From Pseudomonadota bacterium (GTDB lineage Bacteria; Pseudomonadota; Alphaproteobacteria; Micropepsales; Micropepsaceae), in NCBI GenBank assembly GCA_025360685.1, contig JANYBR010000516.1, positions 1 through 9,287 on the forward strand: a DNA stretch of 9,287 bases. Direction: 5' to 3'. Positions within the stretch are counted from its first letter, which is position 1. Every line of letters begins with the position of its first letter. The position numbers and the translations under genes are program-made. Of the stretch, positions 1 through 6,363 are shown piece by piece. The notes under the pieces were generated by a model that saw only the letters and a program-made list of their open reading frames with translations, was not told where the DNA came from and did no database searches.

Positions 1-1
1 C

Positions 2-130
2 AATGCGGTCCTTGCCGCCGCAGGCTATAACTTCCGCAGGCTCATCGCCTGGCTAAGACGAATTTGGCGCGCCTTGCTGGCGCTCGTCCTCGCAACCCTC
101 AATTCAAGAAGAATATCCATCGCCGCCTGA
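2..130 (+). CDS. IS5-family transposase, C-terminal end (partial, runs off left edge)
   Basis: Only the last 42 codons and a TGA stop are inside the window. The reading frame from base 2 begins NAVLAAAGYNFRRLIAWL and continues with a hydrophobic, Leu/Ala-rich tail (IWRALLALVLATL). An 'NAVLAAAGYNF' block followed by a short amphipathic tail is the usual C-terminus of one group of IS5-family DDE transposases common in rhizobia. The catalytic residues lie outside the window, so it cannot be said whether the element is intact. It is convergent with the minus-strand operon ending at 303. I could not identify a terminal inverted repeat with confidence in the bases after the stop. Family call is from recalled motif similarity only. 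Confidence 0.7.
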   Translation, partial: NAVLAAAGYNFRRLIAWLRRIWRALLALVLATLNSRRISIAA

Positions 131-302
131 ACAAGGCCGAATGATCAAAAAAACCGCAAGACAGAATCGGCTTTCTTCACGGGCGACCACCTACCGTCAT
201 CGCGAAAAACCGGTCTCCGTCGAGCGCTTAAGTTCAGAGCCCTGACATGCCGCCCCACACGATCGTACCAAAGCAAATTTGGATTCCTCGTAGCTTCCTT
301 AG
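131..302. other. Intergenic region between IS5-like end and operon 3' end
   Basis: About 170 bases with no supported gene. It should include the right end of the IS5-like element and the 3' untranslated region of the minus-strand operon. The segment near 172-190 (TTCTTCACGGGCGACC) may be close to the IS end, but I cannot pair it with a left end. A short inverted repeat (CTTCCT at 294-299, AGGAAG at 305-310, 5-base loop) spans the stop codon of the next gene. It has no following T-run on the minus strand, so it is a weak terminator candidate at best. Confidence 0.4.
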
Positions 303-1172
303 TCAGGAAGGTCGCAAACGCGTGATCGCATTCGGGTCGATCTCCGCGAGATAGATGTTTCCGGCCCGATCGCCGGCGATCCCGTGCGCGCCATTGAGGG
401 AGGGCCGTGAGCGGCCGAGGCGGACACTATCCGTTGCGTAAGCACTTACGCTAGGCACGATATCGGTGACGAGCAGTACGCCGTCTTCGCGTTCTAGGAG
501 ATCCATTGGCCGGCAAAGGCCGTCATACTGCCCGAGCCAGCCTCCGTTGCGATCGAAGAGCTGGACGCGGTTATTCTCGCGATCAACGACGACGACCCGA
601 TCTTGCCCGTCGATCAGCAGCGCATGTGGCGTCATGAATTGGCCGGCGCCATGCCCGATGCTGCCAAAGCTCAATCGAGGAACGCCCGCCGATGTGAAGG
701 TATGGACGCGACCATTGCCGTAGCCGTCGGCGACATAAATTTCGCCATCCGGAGCCACTGCGACGTCGGTGGGGTGGTTGAACGGCGCCCCCCAGTGCGG
801 TTGGTGCCGATCGCCCAGTGTAAAGAGAACCTCCCTTTGGCGCGAAAAGCAAATCACTTGGTGCGCATCGCGATCCACTACAAAGACCCGGTCGGCGGCA
901 TCAATGGAAATCCCGTGGGCATCGAAAACGAGTCCATCGCCGAAGCTCGCCAGATACTCGCCGGTTGGCGAAAAGACCACTACCGGCGGGTTGCCGCCCC
1001 GGCGCAGCACATAAAGCCGACCGGCGCTATCGACCGCGATTGTGCTGATCCGTGCGGGTGGTATCGAGTCAGGCAACGGTGCCCAATTGCGGATGACTTC
1101 ATAGGTCCTTCCAGCGAGCACCACACACCCAGTCTCAGCCGGTGTCGATTCGGTCTTAATATCGTAATTCAT
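303..1172 (-). CDS. NHL-repeat six-bladed beta-propeller, PAL-like lyase family (289 aa)
   Basis: The protein is made of NHL-type blades, each with a [V/I]AVD-x-x-G-x-[I/L]YV-x-D pattern: about residues 41-75, 85-112, 132-161, 180-210, 220-245 and 262-288. Histidines recur at the same blade position (H86 in DAHGI, H133 in HPTDV, H183 in PHALL, H263 in AHGI). This fits the metal-binding His set of peptidyl-alpha-hydroxyglycine alpha-amidating lyase (PAL), which splits an alpha-hydroxyglycine amide into an amide and glyoxylate. There is no signal peptide, so it is cytoplasmic. I chose ATG at 1172 over the longer frame from 1271: GGAG lies 8 bases upstream, the extra 33 residues are low-complexity, and the ATG overlaps the TGA of the preceding pseudogene (ATGA), a coupling arrangement. 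It is the last gene of the operon. The fold is well supported. PAL-like chemistry is an inference, and a structural or other lyase/lactonase propeller is the alternative. Confidence 0.8.
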   Translation of the reverse strand: MNYDIKTESTPAETGCVVLAGRTYEVIRNWAPLPDSIPPARISTIAVDSAGRLYVLRRGGNPPVVVFSPTGEYLASFGDGLVFDAHGISIDAADRVFVVDRDAHQVICFSRQREVLFTLGDRHQPHWGAPFNHPTDVAVAPDGEIYVADGYGNGRVHTFTSAGVPRLSFGSIGHGAGQFMTPHALLIDGQDRVVVVDRENNRVQLFDRNGGWLGQYDGLCRPMDLLEREDGVLLVTDIVPSVSAYATDSVRLGRSRPSLNGAHGIAGDRAGNIYLAEIDPNAITRLRPS

Positions 1173-1500
1173 TCGCGACGCTCCGTCCGTGGGGCACGCC
1201 TCGCGGCCAGACACGTTGTCGATTTGGCCACGCGCCGTTGGAACGAGCCGGCCAGAGGCCTTATACGGCACAGCGAGACCAGCGGCTCATCCTCCTTCAC
1301 CAGCGCCGCGACCAGATCGATGATCGGGACGGTAATCTGGTCGTGCGCCTTACCCAGATACACCAGTCGCTCGCGGCATCATTTACCTCTTCGGCGCGGC
1401 CCAACGCCACACCAATCGCGACGATGACGAAAGCGTCAGAAGCGGTCGCTTTTCGCCCACGTCTTACCACAGTATCGAGGGCTCTCATCGTGTAATCCAA
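1169..1500 (-). pseudogene. Degraded C-terminal remnant of a second Asp/Glu (hydantoin) racemase-like gene
   Basis: Two minus-strand frames together recover the C-terminal third of the racemase-like protein encoded just upstream. From about 1500 to 1390 one frame reads SDAFVIVAIGVALGRAEEV, which lines up with KADVVILAGAPLAGLAEQI of the intact neighbour. Around 1342-1232 a different frame reads DQITVPIIDLVAALV, then LVSL and GSFQRR, matching DRVLLPLVDGVAAAV, LVAL and GSYRRP. The switch between them, at about 1345-1390, is a frameshift. The N-terminal two-thirds are gone; only 24 bases separate the remnant from the intact gene's stop. The terminal TGA (1169-1171) overlaps the ATG of the propeller gene as ATGA, showing that this was once a coupled operon member. 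The resemblance is similar in kind but not identical, so it is an old duplicate or paralogue, not a recent copy. Confidence 0.75.
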
Positions 1501-1524
1501 TTCAGGTTTTGGGTCGTCCAGATT

Positions 1525-2277
1525 TTAATTCGCGATCCGCCCTGAAAGCAGGCTCGACAGGGCCTCAGACAAGCCCTGCGACAGCTTTGGATCCGGTCGG
1601 CGGTAGCTGCCCACCGCCGCCTTCCGCGGGCGCAGGGCGACCAGTGTCTCGGCTTGGCACACAGCCGCCGCGACACCGTCTACCAGCGGCAGAAGGACGC
1701 GGTCGCGGATCTGCTCCGCGAGACCCGCCAGCGGAGCTCCAGCGAGGATTACCACATCCGCCTTATCCTCGGCTCCTGTACGGTTGGCGATTTCGACGAT
1801 GGCTTCACCGAGCTCGTACTGCACGTTCGTGAGCTCCTGGAAAGGCGCACTGACCAGCCGCATGGCTGCCAAACGTGATGTCAAGCCGTGATACTCCACG
1901 CATTCCTCATACCACGGGCCAAGGACTTGAGCGAAGGTGACGATCGAGAACCGGCGACCGAGCATGCAGGCGGTGAGCATGGCGGCTTCGGCGAGGCCAA
2001 TTACCGGCACAGAGGCAAGCTCGCGCAATCCACCAAGGCCGGGATCGCCGAAGGCTCCAACAATCACTACATCGGCGTCGTGTCCGTGCTCCGCAAACAT
2101 CTCAAGCGCGATCGCACCGGCAATGAGGGCCTCGGCGCGAGTGGCAATGTAAGGCACCCCGCGTGGCGCAGTCCGAGCAACGATTTCAGTGGAAGGCGAC
2201 GCAAAGCGCTTGGCGACGGCAACCATGCGGTCGGTTATCCCGATGCTCGTGTTAGGATTTAGTAGAAGAATTTGCAT
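1525..2277 (-). CDS. Asp/Glu/hydantoin racemase superfamily protein lacking both catalytic Cys (250 aa)
   Basis: The N-terminus MQILLLNPNTS is the signature opening of the hydantoin/allantoin racemase branch, and FGDPGL (residues 76-81) and LPLVDGVAAAV (196-206) are further family blocks. The length (250 aa) is normal. Classical members use two cysteines, one in an ACFGDPGL-type block and one in an LGCAGM-type block. Here these positions read GAFGDPGL (Ala75) and LAGAPL (Gly180), so both thiols are absent while the flanking sequence is intact. Racemisation by the two-cysteine mechanism is therefore unlikely; another isomerase, lyase or hydrolytic reaction on a related substrate is possible. 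Cys104, Cys126 and Cys207 exist but lie outside those blocks. The start at 2277 is chosen because the family N-terminus begins there and AGGA lies 4 bases upstream; the frame stays open further upstream but that part overlaps the amidase. It follows the amidase by 52 bases. Confidence 0.85.
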   Translation of the reverse strand: MQILLLNPNTSIGITDRMVAVAKRFASPSTEIVARTAPRGVPYIATRAEALIAGAIALEMFAEHGHDADVVIVGAFGDPGLGGLRELASVPVIGLAEAAMLTACMLGRRFSIVTFAQVLGPWYEECVEYHGLTSRLAAMRLVSAPFQELTNVQYELGEAIVEIANRTGAEDKADVVILAGAPLAGLAEQIRDRVLLPLVDGVAAAVCQAETLVALRPRKAAVGSYRRPDPKLSQGLSEALSSLLSGRIAN

Positions 2278-2311
2278 GGCATCCTGCGCGATTCTGCCGA
2301 GTTGCGATAAC

Positions 2312-2338
2312 CGGCGCTGCGTCGGTTTATCAGCGCCG
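2312..2338 (-). other. Inverted repeat between amidase stop and racemase-like start
   Basis: CGGCGCTG (2312-2319) and CAGCGCCG (2331-2338) form a perfect 8-bp inverted repeat around an 11-base loop, enclosing the amidase TGA (2330-2332). It sits in the only sizeable gap of the operon between intact genes. There is no T-run after it on the minus strand, so it is more likely an mRNA-stabilising or ribosome-pausing hairpin than a full terminator. A chance occurrence in GC-rich DNA cannot be excluded. Confidence 0.4.
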
Positions 2339-3754
2339 TGTTGAATCTGAGTCGCCGAGAATGATCGACTCGGCGCGGGAGGCAAAGGCCAGCAAGCGAC
2401 GGTCATTTCCTCGCGCCGCGACGATCTGCAGACCCACTGGCAGGCCATCCCGCCCTGAACCGCAAGGTATCGACAGAGCGGGCACTTTGGCGTGATTGAA
2501 GAATGGGGTGAAGACCGCATGCCCACGCGGCGGGACGAAAACCCCGCCAATTCGCTCCGGCCCCAACCGTTCGAGCGGCCACGCCACGCATGGCGTTGTG
2601 GGACCGATCAGCAGATCAAAATGAAACTCCGTGAAGTACGCGGCTACCGATCGGGCGATCGCAGAGCTGAGCATCCAGGCACTCGCCACTTCCGCTCCTG
2701 AAATGCCGAGACCACGTTCTATCTGAGCGGCGATGTCAGAGTCGAAGACGCCCGGATCGCGCCGAAACGCCTCGCCATGGATTGCAGCGAGACCTGCGTA
2801 TTGGAGGGGCATCAGTGCCGTCTCGATCGCGGCGGACGGCCAGATTGGATCCTTTCGCACAACCTCGAATCCGACGACTATCAGCTGTTCGATCGCTCTT
2901 TCGACCGCTTCCGCGACGTCGTCGTCCACCGGCGTCGAGAGCCCGAAACGCGGGCTGTAGGCAATCCGAATGCGCTCACCGGATATCCAACCGGCCGGCG
3001 CAACTTGGATCGAGTCGGGATCACGTGGGTCCGGTGCGGCGAGGACATCGAAGACGGCGATGATTTCCTTGACCGTCTGGGCAATCGGACAGATGCACGA
3101 GAGACCGACGAACGGCTCGGAAAAACCCGGCCCGTATGGAACGGCGCCAAGGGACGGCTTGAACCCGGTCACGCCTACATGTGCGGCCGGCCGTCGGCTC
3201 GAACCACCCGCGTCCGTTCCGATCGCGAGCGGAACAAGTCCGGCTGCCACCGCCACCACGGGACCGCCTGAAGAGCCTCCTGGCGTCAGATTGTGATCCA
3301 TTGGATGACAGGTTGGCCCGTAAAGTCGGTTGGTGGTCAGCCCCTTAGCCGCGAATTCGGAGGTGTTCGCCATCCCAATCACTACGGCGCCGGCCCGTTT
3401 CAGCCTCGCTACGGCGATCGCGTCCTCCGGCGGATGGAAGTTGGCGAAAAGTGCCGAACCTTGCGTCACCCGATGTCCAGCGACCCAAATGTTATCCTTG
3501 ATTGCTACGGGGACCCCGGCGAGAGGCATGCGCTCGCCAGCAGTGACCCTCCGATCGATCTCCTCCGCGTCGGCGCGCGACGCGGCGACATTGGTTTCGA
3601 TGATCGCGTTGAGGTCTGGGTTCTTCGCCGCGATCCGTGCGAGCGCCGCTTCGGCCACTCCCAAGGCGGAGATCCTATGCGCGCTTACATCGGCGGCGAT
3701 GGCGAGCACGCCAGAGAGAGCGGCAACATGAGGCGTAAGGGTTTGGCTTTGCAC
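2330..3754 (-). CDS. Amidase-signature family amidohydrolase (474 aa)
   Basis: This is a serine hydrolase of the amidase-signature family, which cleaves carboxamides to acid and ammonia (or amine) in the cytoplasm. The Ser-cisSer-Lys triad is present: Lys86 in AIKDN, cis-Ser161 in PGGSSGGP, and nucleophile Ser185 in GTDAGGSSRRPA. The spacings (75 between Lys and cis-Ser, 24 to the nucleophile) equal those of GatA. The full domain runs to the typical C-terminal LPVGLQIVA block at 438-446, and length is normal. One small deviation is GGSSRR where most members have GGSIR. The start is GTG at 3754, 3 bases after the TGA of the upstream permease, with GGATGA just before it; this suggests translational coupling. 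The setting (ABC importer, racemase-like protein, lyase-like propeller) argues for a catabolic amidase and not GatA, whose gatC and gatB partners are absent. The substrate is not readable. Confidence 0.93.
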   Translation of the reverse strand: MQSQTLTPHVAALSGVLAIAADVSAHRISALGVAEAALARIAAKNPDLNAIIETNVAASRADAEEIDRRVTAGERMPLAGVPVAIKDNIWVAGHRVTQGSALFANFHPPEDAIAVARLKRAGAVVIGMANTSEFAAKGLTTNRLYGPTCHPMDHNLTPGGSSGGPVVAVAAGLVPLAIGTDAGGSSRRPAAHVGVTGFKPSLGAVPYGPGFSEPFVGLSCICPIAQTVKEIIAVFDVLAAPDPRDPDSIQVAPAGWISGERIRIAYSPRFGLSTPVDDDVAEAVERAIEQLIVVGFEVVRKDPIWPSAAIETALMPLQYAGLAAIHGEAFRRDPGVFDSDIAAQIERGLGISGAEVASAWMLSSAIARSVAAYFTEFHFDLLIGPTTPCVAWPLERLGPERIGGVFVPPRGHAVFTPFFNHAKVPALSIPCGSGRDGLPVGLQIVAARGNDRRLLAFASRAESIILGDSDSTRR

Positions 3755-3757
3755 GGC

Positions 3758-4630
3758 TCATCCCACGACGATCACGCGGCCGACGCGCGGCATCCATTGC
3801 AGAAGTTTCAAGGAAAGTCGGTTGAAGATCGCATAGCTGATCGAGGCGTAAAACACGAATAAAAGGGCCACTACGAACATGCGGTCCAAATAGGCGAACG
3901 CTTCGGAATAGACAATGATGTATCCAAGCCCGGACTGAGCGCCGAGATACTCAGCGCCCAGCACTGCGCCCCAAGCCGTGCCGAGGCTGAGTAGGATTGT
4001 AGCGCGCAACTCCGGGAAGATCGAGGGCAGGATAATGGTGAGGTAAAGTTGGACCCGGTTGGCTCCTTGCGTTCGGGCGTTGTCGATATAGACCTGCGGG
4101 ACGTTCTTCACGGCGTTGACCACGCCAGCGAAGAAAATAACACCTACGCCATAGGCGACGAACGCCACCTTTCCCGCGAAATAGATGCCGAACCAAAGCT
4201 GAAACAGCGGCACCATGGCGAGGAGCGGCAGTGTGCGAATGAACTGCAGCGGCAGCTCGACGGTGCGTCGCGACCATTTCGACCAAGACACCGCGAGTCC
4301 CAGAAACGTCCCCACCAATCCGCCGATCAGAAGACCGAGATAGAGCCGCACCATCGTGTCAAGTGAGTTGCTGACGATGGCGAGCAATGCGGCCGTGTAG
4401 CTCGGCGGAGCTCCTTCCGCTACAGAGGGCACGCCAAGACCGCCCTGCCAATAGTCCGACAGCGAGATCAAAGTGCGCGTGAAGACCACCTGCCAGCCGG
4501 GAATCATCGGCTCGCCCGGGACCGCCTCCGTTGTGTAGAGCAGCGAGAGAATCTGCCAGATCGCCGCCATGACGCCCAGCACAATGATTGACACGCCATG
4601 TCGACGGAAAAAGGCTCGAACTTCAGTCAT
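3758..4630 (-). CDS. ABC transporter permease, NitT/TauT (SsuC/TauC-like) type, second permease (290 aa)
   Basis: This inner-membrane permease belongs to the binding-protein-dependent family used by sulfonate, taurine, nitrate and thiamine-precursor importers. Hydrophobic segments lie at about 13-32, 92-114, 133-150, 153-175, 208-228 and 250-269. The cytoplasmic EAA loop that docks on the ATPase is at about 180-216 (DNARTQGANRVQ, then ILP at 200-202). The loop between the first two membrane segments is long (about 33-90), with a Gly/Pro/Trp-containing periplasmic stretch. I chose ATG at 4630 over the open frame up to 4849 because the extra part overlaps the ATPase gene in another frame. The ATG also lies in ATGACTGA, overlapping the ATPase stop by 8 bases, which implies coupled translation. 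It pairs with the 6347-5463 permease, probably as a heterodimer. Confidence 0.92.
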   Translation of the reverse strand: MTEVRAFFRRHGVSIIVLGVMAAIWQILSLLYTTEAVPGEPMIPGWQVVFTRTLISLSDYWQGGLGVPSVAEGAPPSYTAALLAIVSNSLDTMVRLYLGLLIGGLVGTFLGLAVSWSKWSRRTVELPLQFIRTLPLLAMVPLFQLWFGIYFAGKVAFVAYGVGVIFFAGVVNAVKNVPQVYIDNARTQGANRVQLYLTIILPSIFPELRATILLSLGTAWGAVLGAEYLGAQSGLGYIIVYSEAFAYLDRMFVVALLFVFYASISYAIFNRLSLKLLQWMPRVGRVIVVG

Positions 4631-5456
4631 TCGCAGCCCTAACGATCGAACTCGTGGCACCGGTGCCCGCTTGCTTCGTCTCGAGTCCGAGATGGGCGAG
4701 TAACAGGTGCTTGTTTTGCACCATTTGCGGCATAAGGAGCGTATCGGTCGTCCGCGGCCGAGGGGCGACGAGAGCAAGGTCGTCGACGATCCGGCCGGTG
4801 TGAAAGACCAAGATGCGATCGGCGAGAATAAGCGCCTCGTCAACGTCATGGGTAACGAAGAGGACGGTGCGCGGTTTGTTTCGGCCAGTTTCGGCCCAAA
4901 GTGTGAGCAAGACGTTGTGGAGATGCCGTTTGGTGACGTAATCTAGCGCGCCGAAAGGCTCATCGAGGAGAAGTACACTTGCGCCATTAGCGAAGACGGT
5001 CGCGACCGCGACACGTTTCAGCATGCCACCTGACAGCTCTCGTGGCCAGGCGCGCGCGACGTGGGCGAGGCCGACCCGCTCAAGATAATGCTCCGCAATC
5101 GCCCGCCGCTCGCCAGACCCAACGCCGCGGCATGCAAGACCGTATTCGACATTGTTGATGACCCGCATCCAGGGGAACACGCTGTCCTTCTGGAAGACCA
5201 TTCCGCGTTCCGGGCTCGGCCGGGTCACCACTTGATTTCCGACTTCAAGGATTCCTGATGAAGGCAGCAACAAACCGGCGATGATTTGTAGGAGGGTAGT
5301 CTTGCCGCAACCAGAGGGGCCGATGAGGCACACGAACTGGCCCTTTAGTACTTCAAAGTTGACAGACGATAGCGCATCAACCAATTGCCCGTCGGCGCGG
5401 CGGAAACTCTGCGACAGTTGCGATGCCTTGATCGCGATTCCATTTTCCAATCTCAT
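4623..5456 (-). CDS. ABC transporter ATP-binding protein, NitT/TauT (SsuB/TauB-like) type (277 aa)
   Basis: This is the ATPase that energises the importer. All motifs are intact: Walker A GPSGCGKT at 46-53, Q-loop Gln89 in MVFQKDS, signature LSGGMLKR at 141-148, Walker B VLLLDEP at 161-167, D-loop GALD at 169-172, and switch His203 in VTHDVDEA. LSGGM and the FPWMRVINNV region after the Q-loop are typical of the nitrate/sulfonate/taurine subfamily. The tail after residue 235 (about 40 aa) is longer than the core needs and of unknown role. The ATG at 5456 is 6 bases after the stop of the upstream permease, preceded by GGTGGGA. Its own stop overlaps the start of the second permease gene. One ATPase gene for two permeases implies an ATPase homodimer. 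Confidence 0.95.
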   Translation of the reverse strand: MRLENGIAIKASQLSQSFRRADGQLVDALSSVNFEVLKGQFVCLIGPSGCGKTTLLQIIAGLLLPSSGILEVGNQVVTRPSPERGMVFQKDSVFPWMRVINNVEYGLACRGVGSGERRAIAEHYLERVGLAHVARAWPRELSGGMLKRVAVATVFANGASVLLLDEPFGALDYVTKRHLHNVLLTLWAETGRNKPRTVLFVTHDVDEALILADRILVFHTGRIVDDLALVAPRPRTTDTLLMPQMVQNKHLLLAHLGLETKQAGTGATSSIVRAAND

Positions 5457-5462
5457 CGGCGA

Positions 5463-6347
5463 CTAATTCCCACCAGGCCGAGCCGCCGCGCTCCATGCGG
5501 CCACATGAGCGAATACAAGAGCGGCAAGCCCATCTGAAATAACCGCGACGAGGCCGAGCACTATCAGCGCCGCAAAAATCCCTTGAACATCCGTGGCGCC
5601 GGCAAGCACCTGAATGATCTTGCCGATCCCGTATTGCGCCCCGAGAAGCTCAGCAATCGCTTCCAGGCCCCAAGCGCCGGCGAGTGCAATGCGGATGCCG
5701 CCGAGGACCTGTGGAACTGTGCCTGGAATCAAGATGTCCCACACGATCCGCTTCGAACTGGCACCCAATGTGTAGGCGTATTCCTCGTAGACCGGATCGA
5801 GATTGTCCGCCGCCCGCTGCGCAAAAATGTACAGAATAACCGCGACATAGAGTACGACTAGGAGAACCGCACTCATCCGCTCGACGCCGAACCAGATCAG
5901 GAAGAAAGGCGCGAGAACCAGAATGGGGATTGTTCCCATTGTCATGACAATGGGGTCAAGAATTGCGCGGACATTGTGAAAACGAGCCGTCACAAAGCCG
6001 GCTATGGTCCCGACGAGACTTCCCAGGGCGACTGCAATCATTACGTTGGTCGCCGTGTAGATCATGCTGTTAAGAAGCCCTGTATCGGCCAAGCCATAGA
6101 AGCTGAGTTCTTCCGCTCTGATGAAATCACGGCCGATCCGAGCCACCACGCTCGATGGAGTCGGCAGAGAAGAGGGCGGAAGAGCCAGCGTAAGCGCTTG
6201 CCAAATCATTATGAGGAGGAAGACGCCGAAGATGCCGACGGGATCGATGCGCAGGATTCCCCGACGACGGCTTTTACGACCCATCGTCGGGGCTCCAAGA
6301 GCCATCGGTGTGACGTTGAGGTCTACCAATATCCCATCCGCCCACAT
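5463..6347 (-). CDS. ABC transporter permease, NitT/TauT (SsuC/TauC-like) type, first permease (294 aa)
   Basis: This inner-membrane permease is homologous in layout to the second permease but clearly different in sequence. A basic N-terminal stretch (GRKSRRR, about 23-29) precedes the first membrane segment (37-57). Others lie at about 97-119, 136-153, 158-176, 210-230 and 256-284. The EAA loop is at about 188-222 (EEYAYTLGASSKR, then ILIPG at 205-209). The start is uncertain. ATG at 6347, 16 bases after the binding-protein stop, is preferred by position; in-frame ATGs at 6305 and 6284 would give shorter proteins beginning just ahead of the basic stretch. Ribosome-binding sites are weak for all three. 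The frame is open to 6410, but that would run into the binding-protein gene. It lies between the binding protein and the ATPase. Confidence 0.92.
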   Translation of the reverse strand: MWADGILVDLNVTPMALGAPTMGRKSRRRGILRIDPVGIFGVFLLIMIWQALTLALPPSSLPTPSSVVARIGRDFIRAEELSFYGLADTGLLNSMIYTATNVMIAVALGSLVGTIAGFVTARFHNVRAILDPIVMTMGTIPILVLAPFFLIWFGVERMSAVLLVVLYVAVILYIFAQRAADNLDPVYEEYAYTLGASSKRIVWDILIPGTVPQVLGGIRIALAGAWGLEAIAELLGAQYGIGKIIQVLAGATDVQGIFAALIVLGLVAVISDGLAALVFAHVAAWSAAARPGGN

Positions 6348-6363
6348 TTTTCTCGAGTGCTGC

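Noticed and set aside
294..310. Inverted repeat at the propeller gene's stop as an operon terminator
   Set aside because: The stem is only 6 bp and no T-run follows on the minus strand.
603..1427. Long plus-strand open frame (274 codons) opposite the propeller gene
   Set aside because: It has no recognisable domain and lies antisense to a gene with clear NHL repeats; GC-rich DNA commonly leaves the opposite strand open.
1888..2262. Plus-strand frame of 124 codons opposite the racemase-like gene
   Set aside because: It is antisense to a family with conserved motifs and shows no domain of its own.
2330..3754. Amidase as the GatA subunit of the aminoacyl-tRNA amidotransferase
   Set aside because: Triad spacing is family-wide and not specific. 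gatC and gatB are absent, and the operon context is catabolic transport.
2777..3862. Plus-strand open frames of 164 and 189 codons opposite the amidase gene
   Set aside because: They are shadows of the amidase, which has a complete catalytic triad. Their translations are charged and low in recognisable motifs.
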